A stretch of 64,000 nucleotides of DNA from Flavobacterium aquidurense (GCF_001404985.1 NZ_JRLF01000001.1:62001-126000), one strand, 5' to 3'; positions 15,741 through 24,458 are shown, counted from the first letter of the stretch. The notes: generated by a model from the letters alone, not told the origin. Program-made: numbers and translations.

Positions 15741-18700
15741 ATGTTCAAAATATTTATACAAAGACCTGTACTGGCAACCGTTATTTCCATTTTATTGGTA
15801 ATATTAGGTATACTTGGTCTTACGAAGTTGCCCTTACAACAGTTTCCTGATATTGCGCCGCCATCGGTTTTGGTAACGGCAGTTTATCCCGGAGCTAACG
15901 CAGAAACGGTTTTACGTTCTGTGGCACCATCTCTGGAAGAGTCTATAAACGGTGTTGAAAACATGACTTACATGAGTTCTACAGCCAGTAATGACGGATC
16001 TCTTGCTATTACAGTTTTCTTTAAATTAGGAACGAATGCAGATCAGGCAGCGGTTAACGTGCAAAACAGAGTTGCTCAGGCAACGAGTCAATTGCCTGCA
16101 GAGGTGGTACAACAAGGTGTAACTACTGCAAAACAACAAAACAGTTTCATCATGGCAATTGGTATGTATACCGATGATGAGTCAAAATACGATCAGACTT
16201 TTGTTGCCAATTATGCACAAATCAATATTATTCCGGAGATCAAACGTATTCCCGGAGTTGGTTCTGCCAGTATTTTTGGAGGTGTAAAAGATTACTCCAT
16301 GCGTGTTTGGTTAAATCCAACCCAAATGTCTACTTACAAAGTGACACCAAACGAAATCATGAGCGCTATTCAGGATAAAAGTTTGGAAGCTGCTCCGGGT
16401 AAATTTGGAGAACGAAGCAAAGAAGTTTTTGAATATGTAATTAAATACAAAGGAAAATTAACCAAACCTGAAGAATATGAAAACATTGCTATACGTTCTA
16501 ATACTGACGGTTCAATACTTCGCCTCAAAGATGTAGCCAGAGTCGAACTTGGCGCTTACTCTTATAACAGTTTAACACGTTTAAATGGTAAAAAAGGAGT
16601 TGTAATAGGTATTATTCAGTTAGCAGGTTCTAACTCTAATGATATTCAGGTTGCGATTAACAAATTGATGGTGAAAGCCTCAAAAGATTTTCCAACAGGA
16701 ATAAAACACAACATTTTCTATAGTACAAAAGTTGCCTTAGACCAGTCTATTGAGCAAGTTCAACATACTCTACTTGAAGCGTTTATATTAGTATTCATCG
16801 TAGTATTTATATTCCTTCAGGATTTTAGATCAACATTAATCCCGGCCATTGCTGTACCTGTAGCAATTTTAGGAACGTTCTTCTTCATGCAGTTATTCGG
16901 ATTTTCGATCAACCTTCTTACGCTTTTCGCTTTAATTCTGGCGATTGGTATTGTGGTAGATGACGCGATTGTAGTCGTCGAAGCCGTGCATGCGAAAATG
17001 GAGCACAAACATTTGTCTCCAAAAGTAGCCACTCATGAAGCAATGCACGAAATAACGGGTGCTATTATCTCGATTACGCTGGTAATGGCTGCTGTATTCC
17101 TGCCGGTTGGTTTTATGGAAGGCTCAACAGGAGTTTTCTATCGTCAGTTTGCCTTTACAATGGCAATTGCAATTGTAATTTCGGCCGTAAACGCTTTAAC
17201 TTTAAGTCCTGCACTTGCTGCATTGTTCTTAAAAGACAATCACTCGGCTCATGGAGATGCTCCTTATGAGAAAAAAGGATTTAAAGAGAAATTCTTTAAC
17301 GGATTCAACAAAAGTTTCGATTCCCTTACCAACCGTTATGTTGGAGGTTTGAAATTCTTAATTCGTAGAAAATGGTTAAGTTTAGGAGGTTTAGCTTTAA
17401 TTACTGTAGCAACTATCGTAATGGTAAAAACAACTCCTGCAGGATTTATCCCAACTGAAGATCAAGGATTTATTGCTATTGCAGTAAATACACCATCAGG
17501 AACATCACTTGACGGAACTCAAAAAGTAATGACCGAAGCTGAAAACACATTAAGAGGTTTAGATGCTTCCCGATTTGTAACAGCGATTTCTGGTTTCAAC
17601 TTATTGACCAACTCTACAAGTCCATCTTCAGCCGTTGTTTTCGTATTGCTTAAACCAAATGAAGATCGTGGAGATGTTAAAAATATTGACGAAATCATGA
17701 ATCAGGTTCGTGGTAAACTTGGAGCTATTTCCGGCGGAAGTTTCTTCGTATTTAGTTTCCCAACCGTTCCTGGATTTAGTAACGTTGAGGCTTTAGATTT
17801 AGTACTTCAGGATAAAACCGGAGGAAAACTGGATAAGTTTAGTGGAATTTCTCAAAATTTCATCGGAGAATTGATGAAACGTCCGGAAATTGCCGTAGCC
17901 TTTACCTCTTTCAAAGCTGATTATCCTCAATTACAATTGGATATTAATGATGAAAAAGCAGATCAGTTAGGCGTAAAAGTAAAAGACATTTTGCAAACCA
18001 TGCAAACCTATTTTGGTAGCGCGCAAGCCTCTGACTTTAATAGATTTGGTAAATACTACCGAGTTGTAGTTCAGGCAGATATTGCTGACAGAGCTGATCC
18101 GTCATCAATTGACAGGGTTTTCGTGAAAAACAAAACAGGCGAAATGGTGCCAATAAATACCTTAGTAAAACTAACCCGTATTTATGGTTCAGAAACCGCT
18201 TCGAGATACAACTTGTTTAATTCAATTTCGATTAATGCAATCCCGAAACCAGGATTTAGTTCCGGAGATGCCATTAAAGCAATTCAGGAAGTAGCTGCAC
18301 AACAATTACCTGCGGGTTATGGTTTTGAATTTTCAGGACAAACTCGTGAAGAGATTTCGTCCGGAGGTCAGTCAGCAACGATTTTCTTACTGTGTTTGAT
18401 ATTCATCTATTTCTTACTTGCTGCACAGTACGAAAGTTACATATTGCCATTGGCCGTAATCTTATCTATCCCTGCAGGTATATTTGGAGTATTCGTAGCT
18501 ATTGGATTAACAGGAATTGAAAATAACATTTACGTGCAAGTTGCACTGGTAATGCTTATAGGTCTGCTCGCAAAAAATGCCATCTTGATTGTGGAGTTTG
18601 CGGTGCAAAAACGAAAATCAGGTCAGGCATTAGTAAGAGCGTCAATCGATGCAGCTAAACTGCGTCTGCGACCAATTATCATGACATCATTGGCTTTCGT

Positions 18701-18902
18701 AGTAGGATTAATCCCTATGATGAGCGCCAAAGGACCGTCAGCACAAGGTAACCACTCAATTAGTATTGGTGCCGCCGGAGGTATGATATCAGGAGTAATT
18801 CTAGGATTGTTTATCATCCCGGTTTTATTCATCATCTTCCAACATTTACAAGAAAAGGTTTCTGGAAAGCCAGTAGCCGTAATTCATAACGAAGAAAAAT
18901 AA
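15741..18902 (+). CDS. Hydrophobe/amphiphile RND permease (AcrB-like)
   Basis: Inner-membrane drug/proton antiporter of 1053 aa, HAE1 class. The N-terminal MFKIFIQRPVLATVISILL, FPDIAPPSV and the proton-relay Asp pair in IGIVVDDAIVVVEAV (about residues 401-415) are diagnostic, as is GLLAKNAILIVEFA in the second half. Twelve transmembrane helices and two porter domains are intact. Typical substrates are multiple drugs, detergents and bile-salt-like compounds. It lies in an operon with adaptor and channel genes under the upstream TetR repressor. Confidence 0.95.
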   Translation: MFKIFIQRPVLATVISILLVILGILGLTKLPLQQFPDIAPPSVLVTAVYPGANAETVLRSVAPSLEESINGVENMTYMSSTASNDGSLAITVFFKLGTNADQAAVNVQNRVAQATSQLPAEVVQQGVTTAKQQNSFIMAIGMYTDDESKYDQTFVANYAQINIIPEIKRIPGVGSASIFGGVKDYSMRVWLNPTQMSTYKVTPNEIMSAIQDKSLEAAPGKFGERSKEVFEYVIKYKGKLTKPEEYENIAIRSNTDGSILRLKDVARVELGAYSYNSLTRLNGKKGVVIGIIQLAGSNSNDIQVAINKLMVKASKDFPTGIKHNIFYSTKVALDQSIEQVQHTLLEAFILVFIVVFIFLQDFRSTLIPAIAVPVAILGTFFFMQLFGFSINLLTLFALILAIGIVVDDAIVVVEAVHAKMEHKHLSPKVATHEAMHEITGAIISITLVMAAVFLPVGFMEGSTGVFYRQFAFTMAIAIVISAVNALTLSPALAALFLKDNHSAHGDAPYEKKGFKEKFFNGFNKSFDSLTNRYVGGLKFLIRRKWLSLGGLALITVATIVMVKTTPAGFIPTEDQGFIAIAVNTPSGTSLDGTQKVMTEAENTLRGLDASRFVTAISGFNLLTNSTSPSSAVVFVLLKPNEDRGDVKNIDEIMNQVRGKLGAISGGSFFVFSFPTVPGFSNVEALDLVLQDKTGGKLDKFSGISQNFIGELMKRPEIAVAFTSFKADYPQLQLDINDEKADQLGVKVKDILQTMQTYFGSAQASDFNRFGKYYRVVVQADIADRADPSSIDRVFVKNKTGEMVPINTLVKLTRIYGSETASRYNLFNSISINAIPKPGFSSGDAIKAIQEVAAQQLPAGYGFEFSGQTREEISSGGQSATIFLLCLIFIYFLLAAQYESYILPLAVILSIPAGIFGVFVAIGLTGIENNIYVQVALVMLIGLLAKNAILIVEFAVQKRKSGQALVRASIDAAKLRLRPIIMTSLAFVVGLIPMMSAKGPSAQGNHSISIGAAGGMISGVILGLFIIPVLFIIFQHLQEKVSGKPVAVIHNEEK

Positions 18903-18904
18903 AA

Positions 18905-19018
18905 ATGGAAAATTATATAACGACAATCCTCGTAGCCATTATCATGGGCGTTGGATACATATCCTATAAAATCTCAAGAGATCTAGAAACCAGAAAAGAT
19001 ACTTGTACAGAAATTTAA
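18905..19018 (+). pseudogene. 37-aa ORF, decayed duplicate of the channel gene 5' end
   Basis: A 37-codon ORF begins 3 bases after the permease stop. Its translation (MENYITTILVAII, then ISYKISRDLETRKD) aligns along nearly its whole length with the first 37 residues of the channel protein that follows (MKNYITKIVMIAI, ISCKVSKDIETPKD). The nucleotide sequence aligns too (for example AAATTATATAAC and ATATCCTRTAAA blocks). The lipobox Cys is Tyr here. It therefore looks like a partial tandem duplication now ending in a stop. It is still a plausible expressed single-span membrane peptide with a start and no disruption, so a small-protein role like AcrZ is an alternative. Confidence 0.7.
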
Positions 19019-19032
19019 TGACAACATATAAA

Positions 19033-20451
19033 ATGAAAAATTATATAACCAAAATCGTGATGATCGCCATTTTGATCACGACTATAATATCCTGTAAAGT
19101 TTCGAAGGATATTGAAACTCCAAAAGATGCATTTCCTGAAAATTTCAGGAATGCATCGGTTTCAAAAGATACCACGAGTATTGCTGATGTGGAGTGGAAA
19201 AATTTCTTTACAGAAAAAGATATTATTGAGCTTATCGATAGCGCTGTAGCCAGAAATAATGACTTACAGATTGCTATTAAAAATATCGAAATTGCACAGT
19301 ACAGATTCACGCAGTCAAAATGGGGCAATGTTCCTCAGGCAAATTTGTTTGTAAACGCAAGTACCAGTAATCCGTCTGACAATAGTTTTACGGGAATGAA
19401 TTTAAATCAGGCATTAGGCCAAAAACATATTGACGATTATTCTGCCGGAGCATCTCTTACCTGGGAAGCTGATATCTGGGGGAAAATCCGCAATCAGAAA
19501 AAAGGCGCTTATGCAGGTTATCTTCAGTCAGAAGAAGTTAAAAAAGCTTTACAGACCAATATTGTAGCGAATGTTTCTAAAGGATATTACAATCTTTTAA
19601 TGTTAGATGCACAATTAGAAATCGCCAGACAAAATTTAAAATTAAATGATAGTACAACCAACATCATTAAATTAAAATTCGATGCAGGTCAGGTAACTTC
19701 ATTAGGAATTCAACAATCTGAAGCACAGAAATTAGTTTCGGCACAATTGATTCCTCAATTAGAGCAAAATATTGCCATTCAGGAAAATGCTTTAAGTGTT
19801 CTAACAGGATCATTCCCGAATTCTAAAACAAGAACAACTCGTTTAAGCGCTCTTGAAGTGAAGAACAACAATGCAATTGGAATTCCGTCTTCATTAGTAA
19901 GCAGAAGACCTGATGTAAAAAGTGCCGAATTAGCGCTTAAAGTAGCTAACGCAAACGTAGGAATCACAAAAGCAGATTTGTATCCGTCGCTTAAAATTAC
20001 CGCTCAAGGCGGAGTAAATTCTTTCGAAACCAGTAGTTGGTTCAATATTCCGGCTTCATTGTTTGGAACCGTTGCCGGAGGTTTAACACAACCTTTACTG
20101 AACAACAAAAAAGTAAGAACCCAATATAATATTGCAGTTGCTGAAAGAGAAAAGGCAGTTATAAGCTTCAGACAATCAGTTTTGGTTGCCGTCAGCGAAG
20201 TATCTGATGCTCTGGTAAAAGTAGAAAAACTGCAACAACAAGAATCTTTTCTAAAAGAAAGAGTAAAAACATTACAACAAGCCATAAAAAATGCCAATTT
20301 GTTATTCAAAAATGGTATGGCTGAATATCTTGAGGTTTTATCAGCGCAAGCAAATTTATTGCAAAGTGAGCTGGAACTGGCCAATATAAAAAGAGAACAA
20401 TTATCTGCCAATACCGATTTGTATCGCGCATTGGGCGGTGGTTGGAAATAA
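19033..20451 (+). CDS. Efflux outer-membrane channel, OprM/NodT family lipoprotein
   Basis: Outer-membrane factor of 472 aa from the ATG at 19033. This start gives a lipoprotein signal ending TTIISC; an in-frame TTG at 19003 would place ten extra residues before it and overlap the 37-aa ORF. Two outer-membrane-efflux repeats are evident, with WKNFFTEKDIIELIDSA and SWEADIWGK-like (TWEADIWGKIRNQKKGA) and SRRPDVKSAE, all typical of NodT-type channels. It completes the tripartite pump with the adaptor and AcrB-like permease. It is followed by a terminator at 20487-20524. Confidence 0.93.
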   Translation: MKNYITKIVMIAILITTIISCKVSKDIETPKDAFPENFRNASVSKDTTSIADVEWKNFFTEKDIIELIDSAVARNNDLQIAIKNIEIAQYRFTQSKWGNVPQANLFVNASTSNPSDNSFTGMNLNQALGQKHIDDYSAGASLTWEADIWGKIRNQKKGAYAGYLQSEEVKKALQTNIVANVSKGYYNLLMLDAQLEIARQNLKLNDSTTNIIKLKFDAGQVTSLGIQQSEAQKLVSAQLIPQLEQNIAIQENALSVLTGSFPNSKTRTTRLSALEVKNNNAIGIPSSLVSRRPDVKSAELALKVANANVGITKADLYPSLKITAQGGVNSFETSSWFNIPASLFGTVAGGLTQPLLNNKKVRTQYNIAVAEREKAVISFRQSVLVAVSEVSDALVKVEKLQQQESFLKERVKTLQQAIKNANLLFKNGMAEYLEVLSAQANLLQSELELANIKREQLSANTDLYRALGGGWK

Positions 20452-20486
20452 TACCCGTACCCGTTAATTATTTATTTTTTGAGATG

Positions 20487-20524
20487 AAAACGCTGTGAGA
20501 CTTTTAGTTTCATGGCGTTTTTTT
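20487..20524 (+). terminator. Terminator of the AcrAB-type operon
   Basis: AAAACGCTGTGA pairs with TCATGGCGTTTT (one mismatch, one wobble) and ends in a T-run. Confidence 0.75.
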
Positions 20525-20540
20525 ATGATGTTGAGATATA

Positions 20541-20789
20541 GCACGCGGATGACACGGATTCGCTTCGCGAAAGCGCGGATTTACACGGGTTTTCTTTTAC
20601 TCACAATAGATTTTGTCGTAATCTTGTCATCCTGACGAAGGAAGGATCACACAAGAAATGCCGCAAACTAAATAGCCAATCTTTGTAGAGTTCCGTGTGT
20701 ATCCTTCCTCCGTCAGGATGAGAAAAAATGAGAAAAAAATCTGCGAATATCCGCGCTTTCGCGAAGCGAATCCGTGTCATCCGCGTACC
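20541..20789. repeat. Composite palindromic repeat block
   Basis: Outer arms 20541-20592 and 20740-20789 are inverted copies of a sequence around CGGATTCGCTTCGCGAAAGCGCGG, itself containing the palindrome CGCTTCGCGAAAGCG. They flank a GTCATCCTGA-family hairpin at 20624-20722. The whole spacer 20452-20888 therefore folds as nested hairpins and carries no gene. Single copies of the outer-arm family are at 21449-21505 and 22961-23017. Confidence 0.75.
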
Positions 20790-20826
20790 ATTTATTAAGC
20801 AATCCCAATATTTCAGTTTATTTTTT

Positions 20827-20834
20827 TATTTTTG
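20827..20834 (+). promoter_or_regulatory. Probable -7 element
   Basis: TATTTTTG matches TAnnTTTG, 54 bases before the lipoprotein start at 20889. It also supports that start over an in-frame one at 20832. Confidence 0.4.
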
Positions 20835-20888
20835 ATCAAATTACTTTTACGAACGAAAAATACCATTTCCTTAATTAAAATCAAATCC

Positions 20889-21344
20889 ATGAAAAAAATC
20901 GCATGCATCGCACTTTTAGCAGTATTCTTTAGCAACTGTAAACAAAGCAATCCGGACGAAAAAGCAGCATCAGCAGAAAAACCAGTAGATACAGTTGCTG
21001 TTGTAAAAGAAGAAAAAGCAAAAAAAGCAGACGAAGATTGTAAAGACATTCAGGTAGAAATGGGATCCGGAAGAGAATGCATCGTAAAGACAACAGATCT
21101 AAATGCCGTTTATCAAGGTATTATCGCAAATAAAGAAGTCGAAGAAACAGAATTTTATCTGGCTACAATTCCAACCGAGAATAAATCTGTTACGATAAAT
21201 AAAAACGGATTAATCTCAATAGATTATGAAATCACTAAAGATAAAGTGGCTATTGCTATGAATTATGAAGGTGGTGTTACCGAAGTAACGCTGGAAAAAA
21301 TAAAAGATACCATCAAAAAAAGTATTTATCATTACGCTGATTAA
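20889..21344 (+). CDS. Small hypothetical lipoprotein
   Basis: A 151-aa protein from the ATG at 20889, whose first residues form a lipoprotein signal ending FFSNC. The in-frame start at 20832 would bury this signal. After the lipid anchor comes a Lys/Glu/Ala-rich linker and then a compact domain with two further cysteines (near DCKD and RECIV) that could form a disulfide. I do not recognise a family. The acidic residues are not directly after the Cys, so periplasmic rather than surface location is more likely, which is inference. Confidence 0.75.
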   Translation: MKKIACIALLAVFFSNCKQSNPDEKAASAEKPVDTVAVVKEEKAKKADEDCKDIQVEMGSGRECIVKTTDLNAVYQGIIANKEVEETEFYLATIPTENKSVTINKNGLISIDYEITKDKVAIAMNYEGGVTEVTLEKIKDTIKKSIYHYAD

Positions 21345-21360
21345 ACTCCATAAAAAATCT

Positions 21361-21410
21361 CCAATCTTTGTCGAGCTACTAGCGGAGATCCTTCCTCCGT
21401 TAGGATAACA
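21361..21410 (+). repeat. GTCATCCTGA-family repeat, half copy
   Basis: Only the CAATCTTTGTCGAGCTAC core and the right arm (GGAGATCCTTCCTCCGTTAGGAT) are present; the left arm is missing, so the copy is truncated. Confidence 0.6.
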
Positions 21411-21448
21411 AATAGTACGAGTACAAGATTGCGAGAAAAAACAATAAA

Positions 21449-21505
21449 AATCCGTTTTAAATCCGTGTTTTCGCTTTAGCGAATCCGCGTCATCCGCGTG
21501 CCATC
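21449..21505 (-). repeat. Cgcggatt-family repeat copy
   Basis: Matches the outer arm of 20740-20789 (GCGAATCCGCGTCATCCGCGTGCCATC) with a degenerate central palindrome. Confidence 0.6.
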
Positions 21506-21522
21506 ATTCCGTATTATTTCTT

Positions 21523-21530
21523 TACTTTTG
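21523..21530 (+). promoter_or_regulatory. Probable -7 element
   Basis: TACTTTTG matches TAnnTTTG, 23 bases before the Crp-family regulator start at 21554. Confidence 0.5.
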
Positions 21531-21553
21531 ATAGTATATAATTATTCTCGACA

Positions 21554-22159
21554 ATGACACTCAATCAAGATAAATACAGCAACGATTTAAAACTGAAATT
21601 TGAAAGCTACGCTCCTGTTTCGGCAACATCGTGGCAATTGATTGAAAACATAATAGACATAACCGCAATAAAAAAAGGAGAATTACTTTTAAGAAACGGA
21701 CAAATTGCAAAAGAAATTCACTTTGTTGCAAAAGGTGCTTTGCGTGCTTTTATAACCGATGCAGAAGGAAATAGTTATAATAAAAACATCTTTCTCGAAG
21801 GCGATTTTGCAGGTTCAACAGTTTCATTAATTCAGCAAACTCCTTCAGAATTTTCAATTGAAGTACTCGAAGATTCCGTTTTGATTAATATCAATTACAA
21901 AAAATACAGAGAACTGATTTTTCAAAATGACGATTTAAAAAACTTCTACATTGCTTACTTAGAAAGAAATTGGGTAATCGAAAAAGAACAAAGAGAAATC
22001 TCGATCGTTATGGAAAATGCAACTGAGAGATATCTGGATCTCTTATCGAAACATCCTGATATTTCAGAAAGAATCGCATTACACCATATCGCATCGCATT
22101 TAGGAATCACTCCAACACAATTAAGCCGAATCAGAAAAACGCTCGAAAAAGATTTGTAA
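21554..22159 (+). CDS. Crp/Fnr-family transcriptional regulator
   Basis: A 201-aa regulator with a cyclic-nucleotide-binding-like beta barrel (about residues 25-120, GELLLRNGQIAKEIHFVAKGALRAF) and a C-terminal helix-turn-helix (IALHHIASHLGITPTQLSRIRK). It has no cysteines, so it cannot carry an Fnr-type iron-sulfur cluster, and the cAMP-contacting residues of true Crp are not evident. Such Crp-like proteins are numerous in Flavobacterium. Targets are unknown; the acetyltransferase downstream has its own promoter. Confidence 0.9.
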   Translation: MTLNQDKYSNDLKLKFESYAPVSATSWQLIENIIDITAIKKGELLLRNGQIAKEIHFVAKGALRAFITDAEGNSYNKNIFLEGDFAGSTVSLIQQTPSEFSIEVLEDSVLININYKKYRELIFQNDDLKNFYIAYLERNWVIEKEQREISIVMENATERYLDLLSKHPDISERIALHHIASHLGITPTQLSRIRKTLEKDL

Positions 22160-22196
22160 ATCAACATATGTAACGTTTTTTGATAAAAGCTACAGC

Positions 22197-22204
22197 TATC
22201 TTTG
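22197..22204 (+). promoter_or_regulatory. -7 element deciding the next gene's start
   Basis: TATCTTTG matches TAnnTTTG. Its last three bases are the in-frame TTG at 22202 that could be mistaken for a start, so translation should begin at the ATG at 22223. Confidence 0.55.
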
Positions 22205-22222
22205 CCTAATAATAGCATTGAT

Positions 22223-22960
22223 ATGAAAGATCCAAACCTCATCGAAGACAATATAAATAACCTTACCAGCTTGTGGCAAACTGTGGGAACTCCTTTCCTG
22301 TCCTATCATAAAAATGACCATTTTGAATATTGCAAAATCGAAAATTCCCAATGGCCCAATAAGCTGTGGCTGCGCAGAGATATTATTAAAAAAGATCTGC
22401 CGGATATTATCAAAACCATGCGAAATAATCCAGGTTTGGTTTTGCCATATTGGAATATCTTTGGAACAAAATCTTATGAAATACTTGACGCATATGGTTT
22501 TGAAATAAAAAGCGAACAAGTCGCAATGGCATTAAAATTAGATCAGGAATTTACATTGCAGCATAATCTTAGCTTTAAGAAAATTGATACCCAACAAGAT
22601 GCCAAAATCTGGTCTGATTTATACCCGAATGCTTTTGGATATGTAATTAGCAAAGAAATCCTGATACATAATCATAAGAATGTTCATTTTTATCTGGTTT
22701 TTCATGAAAATCAGCCAATAGGAACTTTTATGCTTTTTCAAATCAAAACCAATATCGGTATTCATGGCGTTGGCGTCATCCCCGAAATGCGCCGAAAAGG
22801 CTTTGCCGAAGAAATCATGAAATTTGCCCTTAATCTTTCTATAGATTTAAAAGCTGAATATGCATTATTGCAAGCATCTGCAATGGGCGCAGCTATTTAT
22901 ACCAGATTAGGTTTTGAAGATTTGTTTATCATTAAAAATTATACTTTGAAGGCTGAGTGA
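22223..22960 (+). CDS. GNAT-family N-acetyltransferase
   Basis: A 245-aa protein from the ATG at 22223. The N-terminal half (about 120 residues) has no recognisable motif; the C-terminal half carries GNAT features, HGVGVIPEMRRKGFAEEIMKFAL for acetyl-CoA and YALLQASAMGAAIYTRLGFE near the end. This two-part layout resembles GNATs with an N-terminal degenerate GNAT-like domain. Substrate is unknown. The gene is single, followed by repeats. Confidence 0.85.
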   Translation: MKDPNLIEDNINNLTSLWQTVGTPFLSYHKNDHFEYCKIENSQWPNKLWLRRDIIKKDLPDIIKTMRNNPGLVLPYWNIFGTKSYEILDAYGFEIKSEQVAMALKLDQEFTLQHNLSFKKIDTQQDAKIWSDLYPNAFGYVISKEILIHNHKNVHFYLVFHENQPIGTFMLFQIKTNIGIHGVGVIPEMRRKGFAEEIMKFALNLSIDLKAEYALLQASAMGAAIYTRLGFEDLFIIKNYTLKAE

Positions 22961-23119
22961 TGGCACGCAGATGACACGGATTCGCTTCGCGAAAGCGCGG
23001 ATTAATACGGATTTTTTATGCTCATTTTATGTCATCCTGAGCGAAGTCGAAGAACGATAATCAAAATCTTCAATCTTTGTAGAGCTACTTGCGGAAATCC
23101 CTCGTTCCTCGGATGACAA
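22961..23119. repeat. Two adjacent hairpin repeats
   Basis: A copy of the CGGATTCGCTTCGCGAAAGCGCGG family (22961-23017) is followed by a GTCATCCTGA-family copy (23030-23119) with the conserved CAATCTTTGTAGAGCTAC core. This repeats the association seen at 20541-20789, where the same two families are also neighbours. Confidence 0.7.
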
Positions 23120-23146
23120 ACTGTATGGAAAATCGGTTTAAAAAAT

Positions 23147-23259
23147 CTTCCTCCATACTCTTTCCTCCATACTCTTTCCTCCATACTCTTTCCTCTATTC
23201 TCTTTCCTCTTTCCTCTATTCTCTTTTTTCTATTCTCTTTCCTCTAATTCTCTAATTCT
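23147..23259 (+). repeat. Polypyrimidine tandem repeat
   Basis: Three copies of a 14-base unit CTTTCCTCCATACT-like, decaying into CTCTATTCTCTTTC units. Nearly all bases are pyrimidines on the plus strand. The rest of the spacer up to 23369 contains only a -7-like TAAGTTTG at 23326-23333 serving the DoxX gene. Confidence 0.75.
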
Positions 23260-23369
23260 AAAACTTTGTCCTAAATGACCTTAAAATAGTCGCAAATAAC
23301 TATTCCATACAAAAAATAACATTTGTAAGTTTGTAATACATTAACTAATAACCATTTAAAAACAAACCT

Positions 23370-23750
23370 ATGAAAAAAGCAAAAATTATTTTTTGGATTA
23401 CTACAATTATTATTTTTTTATTTGAAGGTGTTATGCCAGCTTTAACTTCGCAGAGCGAAATGGCAAAAGAAGGAATTAAGCATTTGGGATATCCTGAATA
23501 TTTTGGTAACGCATTAGTCGTTTTTAAAATTTTGGGTGTATTGATATTGGTGATTCCACAGATTCCTAAAAACATAAAAGAATGGGCTTATGCTGGATTT
23601 GGTTTTGATTTTATCTTTGCATCTATTAGCCATTTTGCAGTTGACGGAGTTAATTTTCAATCCTTCTTTCCTTTAATTTTTCTGGTAATTCTCGCGATTT
23701 CATATACCTATTATCACAAAATTGAACGATATAAAAATATCGCTTTATAA
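23370..23750 (+). CDS. DoxX-family membrane protein
   Basis: A 126-aa four-helix membrane protein. The DoxX pattern is visible: helix 1 at about residues 4-24, then SEMAKEGIKHLGYPEYFGNALVVFKILGVLILV and a conserved GFGFDFIFASISHFAVD in the third helix. DoxX-like proteins are quinone- or thiol-linked membrane proteins of uncertain function in the respiratory chain or stress response. A small HMA-like gene follows after 12 bases, probably in the same transcript. Confidence 0.85.
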   Translation: MKKAKIIFWITTIIIFLFEGVMPALTSQSEMAKEGIKHLGYPEYFGNALVVFKILGVLILVIPQIPKNIKEWAYAGFGFDFIFASISHFAVDGVNFQSFFPLIFLVILAISYTYYHKIERYKNIAL

Positions 23751-23762
23751 ATTTCAGAAACG

Positions 23763-23972
23763 ATGATCGAAGTTTTTAAAACAAATGTTCAGGAAGTACA
23801 TCAATCAAAAATGATTGTCGAGAAGCTTCTTGAGCATTTTCCAAACAGTTCCATTAATTTTGATTTGGAAGACTGTGATAAAATTTTGCGCATTCATAGT
23901 ATGTCAATTTCGAACAAAATAATTATTGAGCTTCTTAATGCTCATGGCTTTCATTGCGAAGTACTTGTATAA
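23763..23972 (+). CDS. Small HMA-like ferredoxin-fold protein
   Basis: A 69-aa protein whose beta-alpha-beta-beta-alpha-beta pattern resembles heavy-metal-associated domains, ending IIELLNAHGFHCEVLV as many HMA-like proteins do. The CxxC metal motif is absent, so metal binding is unlikely unless through the single Cys at residue 38 or the Cys near the end. It follows the DoxX gene closely. The fold assignment is inference from pattern. Confidence 0.65.
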   Translation: MIEVFKTNVQEVHQSKMIVEKLLEHFPNSSINFDLEDCDKILRIHSMSISNKIIIELLNAHGFHCEVLV

Positions 23973-24056
23973 GCAAAAAAAACACAATCACCTGATTTTT
24001 AAATTATTAAATTTAAAATTGTAAATTTATCCTGCTAATTACTAAACCAATAGAAA

Positions 24057-24434
24057 ATGAATTTACCTGAAGGACATCAGACTATAATGCCTTATTTGAT
24101 TTTAAAAAATGCAGCGCAATTTATCGAATTCACAAAAAAAGTTTTCGATTCAAAAGATTCTAACCAACAAGTTTTGCGGGATGACGGAACTATTATGCAT
24201 GCCGAAATTATCCTGAACGGAAGTACTATTATGGTAACTGACGAAACAAAAGACTGGACAAGACAAACTGCTAATCTATTTGTTTATGTTCCTAATGCAG
24301 ACGAAACGTATAAGAAGGCATTAGAAAATGGCGCAACAAACCTCATGGGATTAAGCGATCAGGATTACGGAAGAACTTGTGGTGTAACGGATCCTTATGG
24401 AAATGTTTGGTGGATAACCTCTGTGAGCTCCTAA
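24057..24434 (+). CDS. VOC/PhnB-like family protein
   Basis: A 125-aa protein of the vicinal-oxygen-chelate superfamily, PhnB-like branch. It opens with QTIMPYLILKNAAQFIEFTKKVF and ends with the typical YGRTCGVTDPYGNVWWI, where the beta-strand motif supplies a conserved active-site face. Members bind metals, bleomycin-like drugs or small metabolites; many have no known activity. A short gap of 24 bases precedes a DinB-family gene, suggesting one transcript. Confidence 0.88.
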   Translation: MNLPEGHQTIMPYLILKNAAQFIEFTKKVFDSKDSNQQVLRDDGTIMHAEIILNGSTIMVTDETKDWTRQTANLFVYVPNADETYKKALENGATNLMGLSDQDYGRTCGVTDPYGNVWWITSVSS

Positions 24435-24458
24435 TTTCAATTTCAAAAAATCAACAAC

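Noticed and set aside
22202..22222. TTG start extending the GNAT protein by seven residues
   Set aside because: The TTG is part of the -7 element TATCTTTG, so it would not be in the mRNA or would be at its very 5' end.
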